In this document: piece after piece, positions 1 through 10,984 of the stretch
How positions within the stretch are numbered: the first letter of the stretch is position 1
Layout: every line of letters begins with the position of its first letter
Assembly (NCBI RefSeq): GCF_932294415.1
Contig: NC_065543.1
Coordinates: 2,244,976-2,308,975, forward strand
From: Quercus robur
Taxonomy: Eukaryota > Streptophyta > Magnoliopsida > Fagales > Fagaceae
Length of the DNA stretch: 64,000 nt
Direction: 5' to 3'
The notes under the pieces: generated by a model
What the model was told of the DNA's origin: nothing
The model's database searches: none
The model's input: only the letters and a program-made list of their open reading frames with translations
Program-made: the position numbers and the translations under genes

Positions 1-456
1 TCAAATGAGATTGACTCAAGCAGTAGCTCTTTTGTAGACAATGGGGTTTGGGAGTTGGGTTTTGTCAAAAAGGATGTCTATGACTTTGGAGTTTTACTTC
101 TTGAGTTAATTACAGGGAAGGAGCTCAATCAAATCGATAATTATCTAAACAGTTTGTGCGAGGGTTTGGTTGATTGGATTACTCATCTTTTGACAAGTTC
201 TTCCGATGTCTACAGTGTCATTGATAAACCTTTGATTGGCCAAGGATTTGATGGTGAAATCTTTCAGTTTCTCAGAATTGCATGTACTTGTCTTAAGCCC
301 TTTCCTGCTCAAAGGCCAACAATGCTTGAATTGTACAATACAATAAATCTTTTGGGGGAGAGATATGGCATCACAAATGACTTTGAGATTTTGAGTCAAC
401 CTGAAATTGCTACCGCAAGTACGTCAAATGAAATTGTTGAGGTAGAAATTACATAG
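1..456 (+). CDS. Gene A: BIR1-like LRR receptor pseudokinase, C-terminal part (5' end outside window)
   Basis: The reading frame is open from base 1 to a TAG at 454-456, so only the last 151 residues of a kinase exon are seen. It begins in the activation segment and passes directly from an ELGFVKKDVYDFG stretch into subdomain IX, without the APE triad and the residues around it that BIR1 has. It then runs through GLVDWITHLL, an IDKPLIGQGFD segment, the subdomain XI RPTMLELY motif and a tail ending NEIVEVEIT. This matches the C-lobe of the BIR1 group (At5g48380), which are plasma-membrane receptors that bind BAK1-type co-receptors. Compared with gene B it ends five codons later, because B has acquired an earlier stop. 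No lesion is visible in this part. Whether the whole gene is intact cannot be judged from this window. Confidence 0.8.
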   Translation, partial: SNEIDSSSSSFVDNGVWELGFVKKDVYDFGVLLLELITGKELNQIDNYLNSLCEGLVDWITHLLTSSSDVYSVIDKPLIGQGFDGEIFQFLRIACTCLKPFPAQRPTMLELYNTINLLGERYGITNDFEILSQPEIATASTSNEIVEVEIT

Positions 457-989
457 ACCAATTGAAGCATTGCATACAAAGTGCAAAATTATGTTGAGAA
501 AAATCAGAAAACAGATTTTCTTTTGGGTTATGTTTGTTTGCTATAATCTTTTTGTCTTTTTGTCATCATTGCCCCTGAGAAACAGAAATAAATGAATGTT
601 ATATTAGATTTATTTATTACGACTAAAACACAAAATTTCATTCTTTTGTGAATGCACGGTCCACTAATAAAATTGTCCTCCATTTTTTTTTTGTCATCGA
701 TTAATTATACTCAGGAGGATATCTGTGTTTAGCAAATTTGTTCAAATCGCCAAAAATATTGATATTAATTTCTTGTGGAAATAAAGTACATTCATCTTGA
801 CTTTCGATTGGTGGATAACTTGTATGGCTGCTGTCAGCTAGTCTTTTAGTTCATAAATGAAAAAAAAAAAAAAAAAAAACTGATCTAGACCCCCAAACAA
901 CTATGAAGCGGATTTATTTTATTTTATTTTTTTGATTGAATATATGAAGCGGATTTATGTATCAAGTTGGTTTGTTGTAAACTAGTAAA
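457..989 (+). other. 3' flank of gene A
   Basis: This is the 3' untranslated and downstream region of gene A. It aligns by eye with the flanks after genes B and F: the CCAATTGAAGCAT-type block, the TTTTGGGTTATGTTTG block and the GTGGATAACTTGTATGG block recur in the same order. An A19 tract lies near 860-880. No other gene is seen before the CACTA element. Confidence 0.55.
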
Positions 990-1961
990 CACTACAAAAA
1001 AATTGCCTATTAGCGACCAAGAATTTTTGACGGACCCAAAAAGCCCTCTCAAAAAATCTTATTTGTGATGGCAAAATAAAACCCTCGCAAATACTTGGTA
1101 AAATGTGAAATATTTGTGACCAACAAAAAAAGCTGTCGCAATTATGTGTTATAGCTGTCACAAATACTAATATTTTGGAGGGAAATTTTTCCTCCATATC
1201 ATTTGCGAGAGACAATTAAAAATATCTCGCAAAAAGTGTATATTTGTGACGATTAAAAAAATGCCGTCACTAATACTAAATTATTTACAAGGGCTAAGAT
1301 TGACCTTCACAAATAATCATTAAAATGTAAAAAAATTTGGAGGGAAATGTTCCCACCAAATTATTTCCGAGGGACAATAAAAATTCCTTGCAAAAAGTTT
1401 ATTTTTTGTGTGAGTTAAAAATATACACTCACTAATACTAAATTATTTGCGAGGGCCACAATTGGCCTTTGCAAATAGTCATGAAATTATTAGTTATTCT
1501 AAAATTCAAAGAAAAATAAAAAGAAATACATAAACATATAGCACTTTGTATTCTTTAGATGAACCTTTTGTTTACAGCCTAAAAAAAATGCCTTTTATAT
1601 ACATCCTGTACATGAAAGGTCTATCCTTATTTTCTAATAAATTTTATCCATCAAAAATTTATGGATCCGTTTGGGTACAACTTATTTTTGCTGAAACTGA
1701 AAACTGATAATACTGTAACAAAATAATTTTGTCTGTATATTTTAAGGTCTTTCTGGTTGTTTCTTTATATTTATGGAGCAGAAATTGTATTCTGTGTATT
1801 TGATTGTTAGACTCTTGATTGGAATTATTTAGTTGGCCATATTAAAAATGGACTCTTTCATGCTGCATTTTGCACTTTGGTAATTTTGTTACTAAACTTT
1901 GAAGGTTCTTCCTACTAGAGCATTACTAAATATTCTTTTTCTTCTTCTTCGTTGTTGGCAG

Positions 1962-3662
1962 TGGTGGAAGGAGACTCCTCCGTGAGTTTATGAAAGGGCA
2001 GTACTGTGCGTTTGGTGCGGTTACCTTGGAGAAAGGCAAGCTTGATATGTCCCAGAAGCAATCCCAGTCTAGCCCCGAGGTACTTCTTTCTCTCTTTCTT
2101 TCTAACATCTATTAGTGTTTGGTTGCTTAGAGTTTTTCAGAATTATTTGAGACATTACACATTTAGTCTATGTTTCACAATTATTTGGAGATAAAAAAGA
2201 AAATTTTTATGTTAGAGTTAACTGTAGGACCTTTTTTGCACAAACTTAAAATTATTAAGAACTAAAATGAATCATCATGTCCAAGCTAGGATAGGCTAAG
2301 ATTTGAGGACTAAATCTTTACTTCAAGAATAGAATTCTTGAGATTCATTGCTCTAACTTTCTCACCAAAATAAATCATTTAAGATTTTGCTTAAGTTTCC
2401 TGTTTGAATTTCTATTAGGCTTTACTTACCTATAAAAATAAATAAAGAAACCCGTACAGGACAGCCATCAACTTTTGCTTTTGTGGGTTTATTAATTGTG
2501 CCAAATCAAATTTGTTTACCATTTCTTCAATGGAAGCATGGAATCTGGTGCCAACATTCTTGATGTGGATAGTGTGGAAGTAACAGAATAGTTGTATGTT
2601 CAAGGATGTTGGGGGGTCTCTCAATCAGATGAAATCCCTGTTGATTCGTACCTTGTTTGTTTGCTCTTGGGCATGGGGTTTTACACATTTTACCTCTATT
2701 TTTGGGTTCCAAAACGCTTTTAGATCTTCTGTATGACCTTCTTGTAATTTTTTTAAGATACTTTGTGTTCATCATCGCAAACATAAAGAATTTTTCGTCT
2801 TCAATAAAACTTTTATTACTTATCCAAAAAAAAAAAAAAAAAAAAATTCTTGACCAATTTTCCTACCAAAAAGTTTTGTTTTCTGGGTACAAAACAGTTA
2901 ACATTTATAAGAACCAAACAAAACTTTGTGATTTTTTCCATATATGTTTATATTGATTGCTTCTTGTTTTGTTTCTACTAGTAAAACCACAGCTCTGAAC
3001 CCTTGTCTTCATGCACTGTTAAGGGTCTCTCCCTGATGTTCATGAAGTGCCTTGGTGTTTTTTTTTTTTTTTCTCTTGCAAGACCATCATAGAAGCATCC
3101 TTTTTTGATGGTTTGGCCTATCCTATCTTTTAGTTTTAGGACAAAATTACTGCTGACAATAATTAATAGTATTGGCCAAGGTTTGCATTGGGTGAACCTG
3201 TTGTAACCAGTGGCTAGGTTTGGACTTGAAGTTTCATTTTTGTTAACTTCAAGGGCCAAGATATATTTTTCCTGACTTCAAGCTTAGGATTGTGTAGAGG
3301 GCCTTGTTGGCTATTGCACATAAATCCGGAATTGTTATATTATTTTAATTTATATTTAATTTTGATAGTGGTTTAAGTAATCAAATTAAGTTATTATTGT
3401 GGTTAAATTAAAAAAAAAAAAAGTTATTACTGTTGTTTATGATATATTATTATATGATTAGATTTGATATAGTAATATGTGTACTTATTTTTTGAAGCAT
3501 TGATACAAATACAAATTCACTTTAATTGTTTCATTTTAACTCATGTTTAATGCTTTTTTATTTTTTTATTTTAAGGATGATACTAGCAGAGATGAAGAGG
3601 ACAACTCAAACAATAACAAGGAGGTCGAAAACAGCTTGGAGGGTGACTCAGAGGAAGATTAA
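1962..3662 (+). pseudogene. Two exon-like coding blocks inside the CACTA element
   Basis: A block at 1962-2079 follows a pyrimidine-rich stretch and an AG, and ends in GAG before GTACTT. It encodes a basic peptide containing LLREFMKGQYCAFGAVTLEK and ending SQSSPE. A second block at 3576-3662 follows a T-rich tract and AAG and encodes a strongly acidic peptide, DDTSRDEEDNSNNNKE onward, ending EGDSEED and a TAA. The two join in phase 0 across a 1.5-kb intron-like gap. I do not recognise the protein. It could be the C-terminus of an element-encoded DNA-binding or accessory protein, or a captured host gene end. Simple-repeat noise would not be expected to keep both splice sites and phase. No start codon or upstream exon was found. 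Confidence 0.4.
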
Positions 3663-3776
3663 TATAGATTTTGTCATAATTCTAGTTGTTTAAGTTTAAA
3701 ACAAGGTTTAATTTCAGGATTTCTTTGTATATTCTATATTTTAAAGTTTGAAATTATATGAATTTTTATCTTTTGA

Positions 3777-3872
3777 TGGATCAATTTTTAGTAATTATTG
3801 TATTATTGTATCAATTTTTAGTAATTATTGTACTATTGTATCAATTTTTAGTAATTATTGTACTATTGTAAT
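3777..3872. repeat. Tandem repeat, about 30 bp x 3
   Basis: Three near-identical copies of an AT-rich unit of about 30 bases containing ATCAATTTTTAGTAATTATT lie head to tail just after the acidic exon block in the CACTA element. The first copy differs from the other two at one base. Confidence 0.8.
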
Positions 3873-4658
3873 ATGATAGTTAAACAAAAATGATATAAAA
3901 TAAATTATAAATAAATAAATAATAAAATATTTCAAAAATTCTATAAAATATTATCATTGATGACATAAAAATTTGGTCATAAATAACTTTATAGTGATAA
4001 CAAAGTCTCTCGCAATTTATAGAATAGCGACTCTCTTTAACCCCTTGCAAAAACGTTTTAAGTGATAGCTTAATGTCGTCACTATTATTCCTAACTAATT
4101 GCAAGGGGATAAAATCATTTACAAATAAATTTTAGCGATGACATTATTTTTCTCGTCGTTAATTTGAAATTTGCAAATAACTAATTGCGAGGGTATAAAG
4201 GTCCTCACAAATAGTTATTATCGACGTCTGCTTTTCTTCGCTAAAAATAAGTTGCGAGGGGTTAAAAGCCCTCACAAATAAATTTTAGCGATGTCATTAT
4301 TTGTCGCTAAAAAGTATGTCGTCAATTTGGAATTCGCAAATAACTAATTGCAAGGGTATAAAGGTCCTCACAAATAGTTGTTAATGACGACTATTTTCCC
4401 TCGCTAAAAATAAGTCGTCGACTTTTCTCGTCGTTTGGTAATATATTTGTGAGGGCGAATTTGTTCAGTACCGACGGTGGGTTGCCCTCGTAAATTATTT
4501 ATTTACGAAGGTGTGGTCGCAAAATCTTTTTTAGAAACAAGAGCAAATACGACGGCCTTCGAGGGCCATATGCCCTTGCTAATAACTTTTTGCGACGATA
4601 TTTGAATTTTTGCGAGGGTATTTGAGCCTCGCTAGTAGACTCTTTTCTTGTAGTGAAA

Positions 4659-5035
4659 GGACAATTGGACATTACAGAAAATTATTAATTTGTGATTTTA
4701 TTAAGTGTTAATTTTTTTAGAATGTTTTAATTCATAAAACCCTTTGAACAGAATTAATGCATTATTATTTACTTTTTTTTTTTTTTTATCTACAAACAAT
4801 TATTTAAGCTCTCTTACAACAACTACTTTACTCATTTATTTCTAGGAAAAAAAAAAAAAGACACTAAAAATTAAAATTTATAATGCTATGAAATTAGTTA
4901 TAAATAAAAATCTTGTACATCACTCCGGATACAAGCTACTATATATAATACCAATGGCATAACACCAACCTCTGTAATTTATCTGAGTCTTATAAAAGAT
5001 TGTTGATAGTATAATTCATTGCTTCCGATCACCTT

Positions 5036-5094
<59 letters not shown>

Positions 5095-5695
5095 CAAAAA
5101 GAAGAAGCTAATAGGGGGGAGGGGAGCATTTTACGTAGTCCTATGTCCGTGTCCATCTCCGACAGAGCCGAGCTACATTATATCCGAGTTTGGGAATGGA
5201 ATTAGGCCCATTTCAATAACAATCGAAAGCCCAACAAAGCACATCATGTGCTAACAATTTGCATCCTTTCGAAGTTTAACTTTCAAACAAACAAAATATT
5301 TTTTTTTTCTCTCTCTTTTGTTGATAATGTAGATGTTCAGAGTTCAAATCTTCCATCCTCAACTATCGAATTATAAGGAAAAAAAATAAAAAAATCCATA
5401 GCTAGTCTATGCAGCCCGAGTCACTACAAAAAAATTACTGCCTTTGCTCCTACTAGATTACATTGTCATTGCCGTTAGATTTACTCAATGAATATATAAT
5501 GATCCATAGCTACTTCGGAATAGAGTAGTCTAATGGGACAAGATGTCCCTAAAGATGTAATACTTCTTAAATATTTTTAATAGACATTCAGTGTTATAAT
5601 CCTCTGTTTTCACTTGAAATGTTTTTCTCTTTTTTTTTTTTGGTTCAAAAAAATGATGATAACTCACATACAAAGTGTGGCTGACACGGGTTTGT

Positions 5696-5740
<45 letters not shown>

Positions 5741-5771
5741 ATATTTTGAGTTTTAATTTATTGTTTTCTTA
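4659..5771. other. Intergenic region with long homopolymers and a stray CACTA terminus
   Basis: No gene is seen. A run of about 53 A lies at 5040-5092 and a run of about 39 T at 5698-5736. A sequence at 5422-5436, CACTACAAAAAAATT, equals the outer end of the 990-4655 element, but no partner end or target duplication was found, so it is a truncated CACTA end or chance similarity. The last five bases (TCTTA, 5767-5771) are the left target duplication of the copia element that follows. Confidence 0.55.
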
Positions 5772-5926
5772 TGTTAACGTGTATTAGGGCATGTGGGCTT
5801 TAGGCCCACCTTGTTTACTTGTATAGCACACTTACTTGTACTGCACACTATGTCTCCTATATAAAGGCACTTATGTATATTCTATTACTCAATGAAATAC
5901 AATACAATTATTCTGTATTTCTGACA
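5772..5926 (+). repeat. 5' LTR of the copia element
   Basis: 155 bp, TG...CA ends, with a TATATAAA box at 5858-5865 in the expected promoter position. It is nearly identical to 8516-8670. Confidence 0.92.
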
Positions 5927-6159
5927 TGGTATCAGAGCCACTGCTCTAATCCTTTGGTGTGCCGCTCTTAAGCAGTCTTGTCTTCTTGGGTGTCCTCTGC
6001 AGCCGTTTTTGTGAGCAGCACTGCTGCCTTCACTGCAACTCTAGTACATCAAAGACCACTGCCCTGCCGCCACCACCGCTTCCGCTTCTCCGATCAGACC
6101 ATAGATAGCATAATTTGAAAGTAGTCTCTCCGATCTGCCTTTCTGTGAAATTTCGTCTT

Positions 6160-6335
6160 CATCGGACCTTCCACGCGCCTCCACGCGCCACCAGAATTCT
6201 CGGCGTCACTTGCACGCGCCGCCACGGGCCGCCAAAACGCGTCACGTGCCGCCACGCACCTCCTATATCAGTCACGCGCCGCCACGCGCTCCCACGCGTC
6301 TCCACGCGCTACCACACGCCGGACTTGTTCGGTGA
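6160..6335. repeat. GC-rich degenerate tandem repeat in the copia leader
   Basis: About a dozen imperfect copies of a CACGCGCC / GCCGCCACG motif give this stretch a base composition far more GC-rich than the surrounding DNA. It creates an open frame at 6115-6372 whose product is arginine-, histidine- and proline-rich low-complexity sequence. I treat that frame as a by-product of the repeat, not a gene. Confidence 0.7.
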
Positions 6336-6505
6336 CGTCATCATCCTGCCTGCTTACGTTAGCCCTAGCTGATGTCACCTGCTTACGTCAGCGCCACATC
6401 ATCTGCTGACGTATTCACCTGTCAGCCTGCTGACGTCATCCGTTGACTTTGACCAGGTTGACCGTTGACTTTTGACTAGAGTTGACTTTTTGCAGTCCGG
6501 GTCCT
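6335..6505 (+). promoter_or_regulatory. Cluster of TGACG and TTGAC (W-box core) motifs in the copia leader
   Basis: Between the GC-rich repeat and the coding remnant, at least three TGACGT(C/A)-type sites (TGA/bZIP binding core) and about six TTGAC cores (WRKY W-box) lie within 170 bp. Several are spaced by only a few bases. These motif classes are bound by stress- and defence-related factors. That they act here is inference; the density is what the sequence shows. Confidence 0.4.
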
Positions 6506-8515
6506 CCTTACCTAGTTTTTCGCGTAGATTTCATTTTTGCACTCCATTTTTGCATATTTTGCTTCTTAATGAGAAATAAGGACAGCAAATTGTTCCACAG
6601 CATACTTGGGATTTGGTGAATCTCCCCTTGGGAAATCAGTGGTTGGTTGTAAGTGGATCTACAAGATTAAGACCCTCTTAATATTCTGAACTTAAACCTG
6701 CACCACACCCTCTTAATATTAAGAGGGTGTGATGCATTATCTAAAAGCCATACTTGGGATTTGGTGAATCTCCCCCCGGGAAATCTGTGGTTGGTTGTAA
6801 GTGGATCTACAAGATTAAGACTCGCTCTGATGGGTCCATTGAGCGCTACAAAGCTCGTCTTGTTGCAAAAGGTTTTACACAGGAGTATGAGATTGATTAT
6901 GAAGAGACCTTTACTCCAGTTGCTCGTATCTCATCTGTTCGAGCTCTCTTAGCCGTTGCTGCTGCTAGAAAATGGGACCTTTTTCAGATAGATGTCAAAA
7001 ATGTATTCCTTAATGGGGATTTAAGTGAAGAAGTTTATATGCAACCTCCTCCTGGTCTTTCTGTTGAATCAAATAAGGTTTGTTACCTTCGGCGTGCTCT
7101 TTATGGCCTTAAACAAGCTCCACGAGCTTGGTTTGCCAAATTCAGCTCTACCATCTCTCGCTTAGGTTACATGGCCAATCATTATGATTTTGCCTTATTT
7201 CTTCGTCGCACTGACAAAGGCACTATTTTACTTCTCCTGTATGTGGATGATATGATCATAACTGGTGATGACCTCAGTGGCATTCAAGAACTCAAGGATT
7301 TTCTCAGTCAGCAGTTTGAGATGAAAGATCTTGGCCATCTCAGCTACTTCTTGGGTTTTGAAATCACTCATTTTACAGATGGACTTTATGTTATTCAAGC
7401 CAAGTATGCCTCTGAACTCTTGTCTCGAGCTGGACTCACTGATAGCAAGACTGTTGACACTCCAGTTGAGCTTAATGCGCATCTGACTCTGTCAGGGGGG
7501 AAACCGTTGTCTAATCCCTCTCTTTACAGACGCTTGGTTGGCAGCCTAGTTTATCTCACTGTCACTCATCCAGACATTTCCTATGCTGTTCATCAGGTGA
7601 GTCAGTATCTATCTGCTCCACGATCGACTCACTATGCTGCTGTTTTGCGTATTCTTCGATACCTAAAGGGCACTCTCTTCCATGGTCTTTTCTACTCTGC
7701 TCAGTCTCCTCTTGTTCTCCGTGCATTTTCTGATGTTGATTGGGCAGGAGATCCCACTGATCGCAGGTCCACCACTGGTTATTGCTTTCTTCTTGGTTCT
7801 TCTCTGATTTCTTGGCGAAGCAAAAAACAAACTCGTGTGGCCCGCTCTAGTACTGAAGCAGAATATTGTGCCCTTGCTGATACCACATCTGAGCTCCTTT
7901 GACTACGGTGGCTTCTCAAAGACTTAGGTATATCCACATCCTCCGCTACTCCTCTTTATTGTGACAACCAGAGTGCCATTCATATTGCTCACAATGATGT
8001 TTTCCATGAACGGACTAAACACATCGAGATCGATTGTCATTTTATCCGTTATCATCTTGTCCATGGTGCTCTCAAGCTGATCTCAGTTTCTTCTAAAGAT
8101 CAACTTGCAGATATCTTCACCAAGTCACATCCTAAGGGACGTCTTCGCACTTTGGTTGACAACCTCAAGTTGGTCTCACATCCACCTTGAGTTTGAGGGG
8201 GGTTGTTAACGTGTATCCAAGTTGGTCTCAAAGACTTAGGTGTATCCACATCCTCCGCTACTCCTCTTTATTGTGACAACCAGAGTGCCATTCATATTGC
8301 TCACAATGATGTTTTCCATGAACGGACTAAACACATCAAGATCGATTGTCATTTTATCCGTTATCATCTTGTCCATGGTGCTCTCAAGCTGATCTCAGTT
8401 TCTTCTAAAGATCAACTTGCAGATATCTTCACCAAGTCACATCCTAAGGGACGTCTTCGCACTTTGGTTGACAACCTCAAGTTGGTCTCACATCCACCTT
8501 GAGTTTGAGGGGGGC

Positions 8516-8670
8516 TGTTAACGTGTATTAGGGTATGTGGGCTTTAGGCCCACCTTGTTTACTTGTATAGCACACTTACTTGTACTGCACACTCTACCTC
8601 CTATATAAAGGCACTTATGTATATTCTATTACTCAATGAAATACAATACAATTATTTTGTATTTCTGACA
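8516..8670 (+). repeat. 3' LTR of the copia element
   Basis: 155 bp, same ends as the left copy, followed by the TCTTA target duplication. Confidence 0.92.
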
Positions 8671-8786
8671 TCTTATAATGCATTCTGCTTTTGAGTGTTT
8701 TAATATTAAATTCTCAAATTGAGAAATGTGTATTTCGATAATGCAAGTATTTCACTTATTCTTGGAAAACATTAAATTACTCTTTT

Positions 8787-8823
<37 letters not shown>

Positions 8824-10984
8824 TAAGAGAGGTGGAGGATTTAACTTGAATTCTCCTTATAAATGAGATCAAATCATGCCACTAAATTATAAGACTTCTC
8901 ACTTTATTTTTGCCTTATAACAAAAAATAAAATATCATTAACTAAATTATAGGGTCATTTTAGACTGATTATTCTTCCTTAATATTTTGTTTCTAAAAAA
9001 AAAAGGTTTTTCCTTAATATTTTGATGGGTCCAATAATCCATTTCTAGACCACACACTCTTTTTATTATGATTACTATTATTTTCTATGCCAAAGATATC
9101 TGATGGACTGCTTTTCTGGGTCAAAAGCCTTGAATTAATCCTTCATAATTCAGCCTACTCATTCATTATTTAGGCCCAATAAAAAACAAAGCCCAAAAGA
9201 TTTGAATTTCACAAACGGTTCGGATAAGTATCGGAACATGATCTTACTATGAAGTTTCTAGTTGTAATAGTCTTTGCATTTGCATATGATTTCGTAGTTT
9301 CTTCAATGACCAATACTCCAACAATCTCCCAATTCCCACGAAGCCAACCAAAGTCTCTCAACTTTCAACGCGGTCCATCTGAACAACAAAGTTAGACTAG
9401 CTTCCCCCTTTTTTCTTTGTGCTTTTGAAAAAGTATATATGGTTTATTGTTCAAATGGGAACTTGCATTGGCTTTATAAGACTCATGATTCATGGAAACT
9501 TCATATTCTAATAATTTATAATAGAAAATTGCTTAGGGCTTATGTTTTTTTTTTTTTTTTTGAGAATGCTTAGGGCTTATGTTCATTTCATTACTTATTT
9601 ATAGTGTATTTAGATGAACTTATTTTTATCAATTTATTTTATCTATTGTGTAAAGGTAAATTTATTCCTTAAAAATGTGATGTTTTCAAAAGCTATTTGT
9701 AAAATAAGCTCACGCAAATAGGTTCTAAATAATTTTTAGCTCATTTGGTTGTTTAGTTATTAAGATACTGCAAATTATACTTGATGATGCTTAAGATTAG
9801 TTATTGCATTTCTAATACGTAGAGGTGTTCATCAAACTATTCAAACTGCACCTAAACTGGAAAAATCACCCTCACCAAACTGCTATATTATTATTTGGGA
9901 TCAAAATAGAATTTTTCAACCAGTTTTAAGGCATTTAGAGCACTTATGGATCTAAATAACATTGTTCAACATTATAAATTACAAATTGAGTTGAACATAT
10001 ATAATTCCCATTTGCGAGTATTGAAGACTGAATGACATACTAAATTACCACATGTAAAACACTACTAGGAAATGCCTTTGTATAGGCACATTATATGTGT
10101 GTATTGCATGGTACAAGAGTACAAGCGGTGTAAGTGCAGGGCAAGTGCAATAACACAACAGGCCCAATAACACAACAAACCTTGCAAAACGATTTGTATT
10201 TTTTAATTGAAAAATTATGTTGTTTTGAGCTTATGTGACATTTAACAACCACTCTATTTATGGATGTTAATGAAATAATCATATTTAAATGATAAATATT
10301 ATCCCATACTCCATTTTTCACACACTTGTACACAATATCCACAATTGCATGCGGTGATATACAAATTTTAAAAACACAAGAATGTGGTATACATATTTAA
10401 AGTTCATGTGAAATAAGTTGTGAGAGAATATGTGAAATAAGTTGTGAGAGAATCACTCCCTATATTAAAAATTCTTGAAAACGTACGTTATGAACTAAAA
10501 TCTAAAATTTAATACTTTTAGGGCCAAAAGCACAACCATCCAAATTTAAAAATAAATATATATAAAAAAAAGGGGTTGCCTGACATGTATCGTTCGCAGA
10601 AATTACAAGGAACCAACCGTCCTTTTTTCTGTCTTGGCTTAAACTCAATGACTTCGCTTTGCAAGCTTTAAATTTTATACTAGCGCTCTTCACGGGGTAT
10701 GGCCACATGACTTGGAAAATTACAGGTTGCTTTACAATAGGGCCATTCTTTTTACCCTATTTATTGGTTGTGAAATTTCGTGTGTAATATACTAATATGT
10801 TGCAACTCTTAACTTATTGTGATACACAGCCAAGTCTTCCAAAACAGTTAATATGTTATTTGAAGATTCAAGAACTAATGAAATGTGTTGTAACTCTAGA
10901 TTTTGTTTCTATCTTTCTATTTCTAATTAGTTACATATATGGCTTTCTAGTTCTCTCTTTTCTTGCTAAGCACTCACAAAGCAA
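8671..10984. other. Intergenic region upstream of gene B, with a conserved paralogue promoter block
   Basis: No gene is seen. A T31 tract lies at 8789-8819. The stretch of about 9130-9410 recurs upstream of gene C (about 24840-25215) and at the end of the segmental duplicate (about 35260-35497): the AGCCTTGAATTA, ACAAACGGTT and GATTTCGT blocks appear in the same order, so this is shared cluster upstream DNA. A CACTA-like terminus, CACTACTAGGAAATGCC, lies at 10060 without a detectable partner. A 24-bp unit (TGTGAAATAAGTTGTGAGAGAA) is tandemly doubled near 10405-10455. The last 320 bp hold the gene B promoter-proximal region described separately. Confidence 0.55.
10670..10984 (+). promoter_or_regulatory. 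Promoter-proximal region and leader of gene B, conserved among paralogues
   Basis: A block reading CTAGCGCTCTTCACGG then ACATGACTTGGAAA (about 10680-10715) recurs upstream of D (about 42410), F (about 54331) and twice near G (58313 onward). Closer to the start codon, the GTTACATATATGGCTTTCTAG and TTTTCTTGCTAAGCA blocks are shared with D and with the two G leaders. Conservation in copies whose coding parts are broken shows common descent. Retention of function is only inferred for B. No convincing TATA box was located. Confidence 0.45.

Larger units (their letters stand above)
990..4655 (+). mobile_element. CACTA (En/Spm-type) DNA transposon, non-autonomous, 3.67 kb
   Basis: The left end reads CACTACAAAAAAATTGCC from 990. 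The right end reads TTTTCTTGTAGTG and closes at 4655, so the terminal inverted repeats share CACTACAA(A/G)AAAA. The flanking trinucleotide AAA is duplicated at 987-989 and 4656-4658, the 3-bp duplication that CACTA elements make. Both subterminal regions (about 1000-1470 and 4000-4640) are packed with short direct and inverted copies of a GCGAGGG / CCCTCGCAAA motif, the expected type of binding-site array for an En/Spm-like transposase. No long open frame resembling the TNP2 transposase is present. The only coding traces are two exon-like blocks, listed separately. The element is therefore probably a deletion derivative mobilised in trans. Confidence 0.88.
5772..8670 (+). mobile_element. Ty1/copia LTR retrotransposon, internally deleted fossil
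   Basis: Two 155-bp long terminal repeats (5772-5926 and 8516-8670) start TG and end CA. They differ at about five positions (about 3%). The flanking 5-bp duplication TCTTA is exact (5767-5771 and 8671-8675). A primer-binding site of the initiator-Met tRNA type follows the left repeat at 5927-5939. A purine-rich tract precedes the right repeat. The internal part retains reverse transcriptase (with the YVDDM motif) and RNase H of the copia type at about 6.75-8.2 kb. The gag, protease and integrase regions expected for the family are absent. The 3' part of the internal region, about 300 bp, occurs twice in tandem. It is broken, with several breaks including the large internal loss. From repeat divergence its age is a few million years, depending on the rate assumed. 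Confidence 0.92.

Noticed and set aside
3777-3872. CRISPR-like array of direct repeats
   Set aside because: Units are directly adjacent without spacers and the DNA is eukaryotic; it is a short tandem repeat.
5422-5436. Second CACTA element start
   Set aside because: The 15 bases match the outer end of the 990-4655 element, but no opposite end or subterminal motif array follows; noted only as a stray terminus. The same applies to 10060.
6115-6372. Open frame of 85 codons in the copia leader
   Set aside because: It is the translation of the GC-rich CACGCGCC repeat, low-complexity, and without a recognisable domain.
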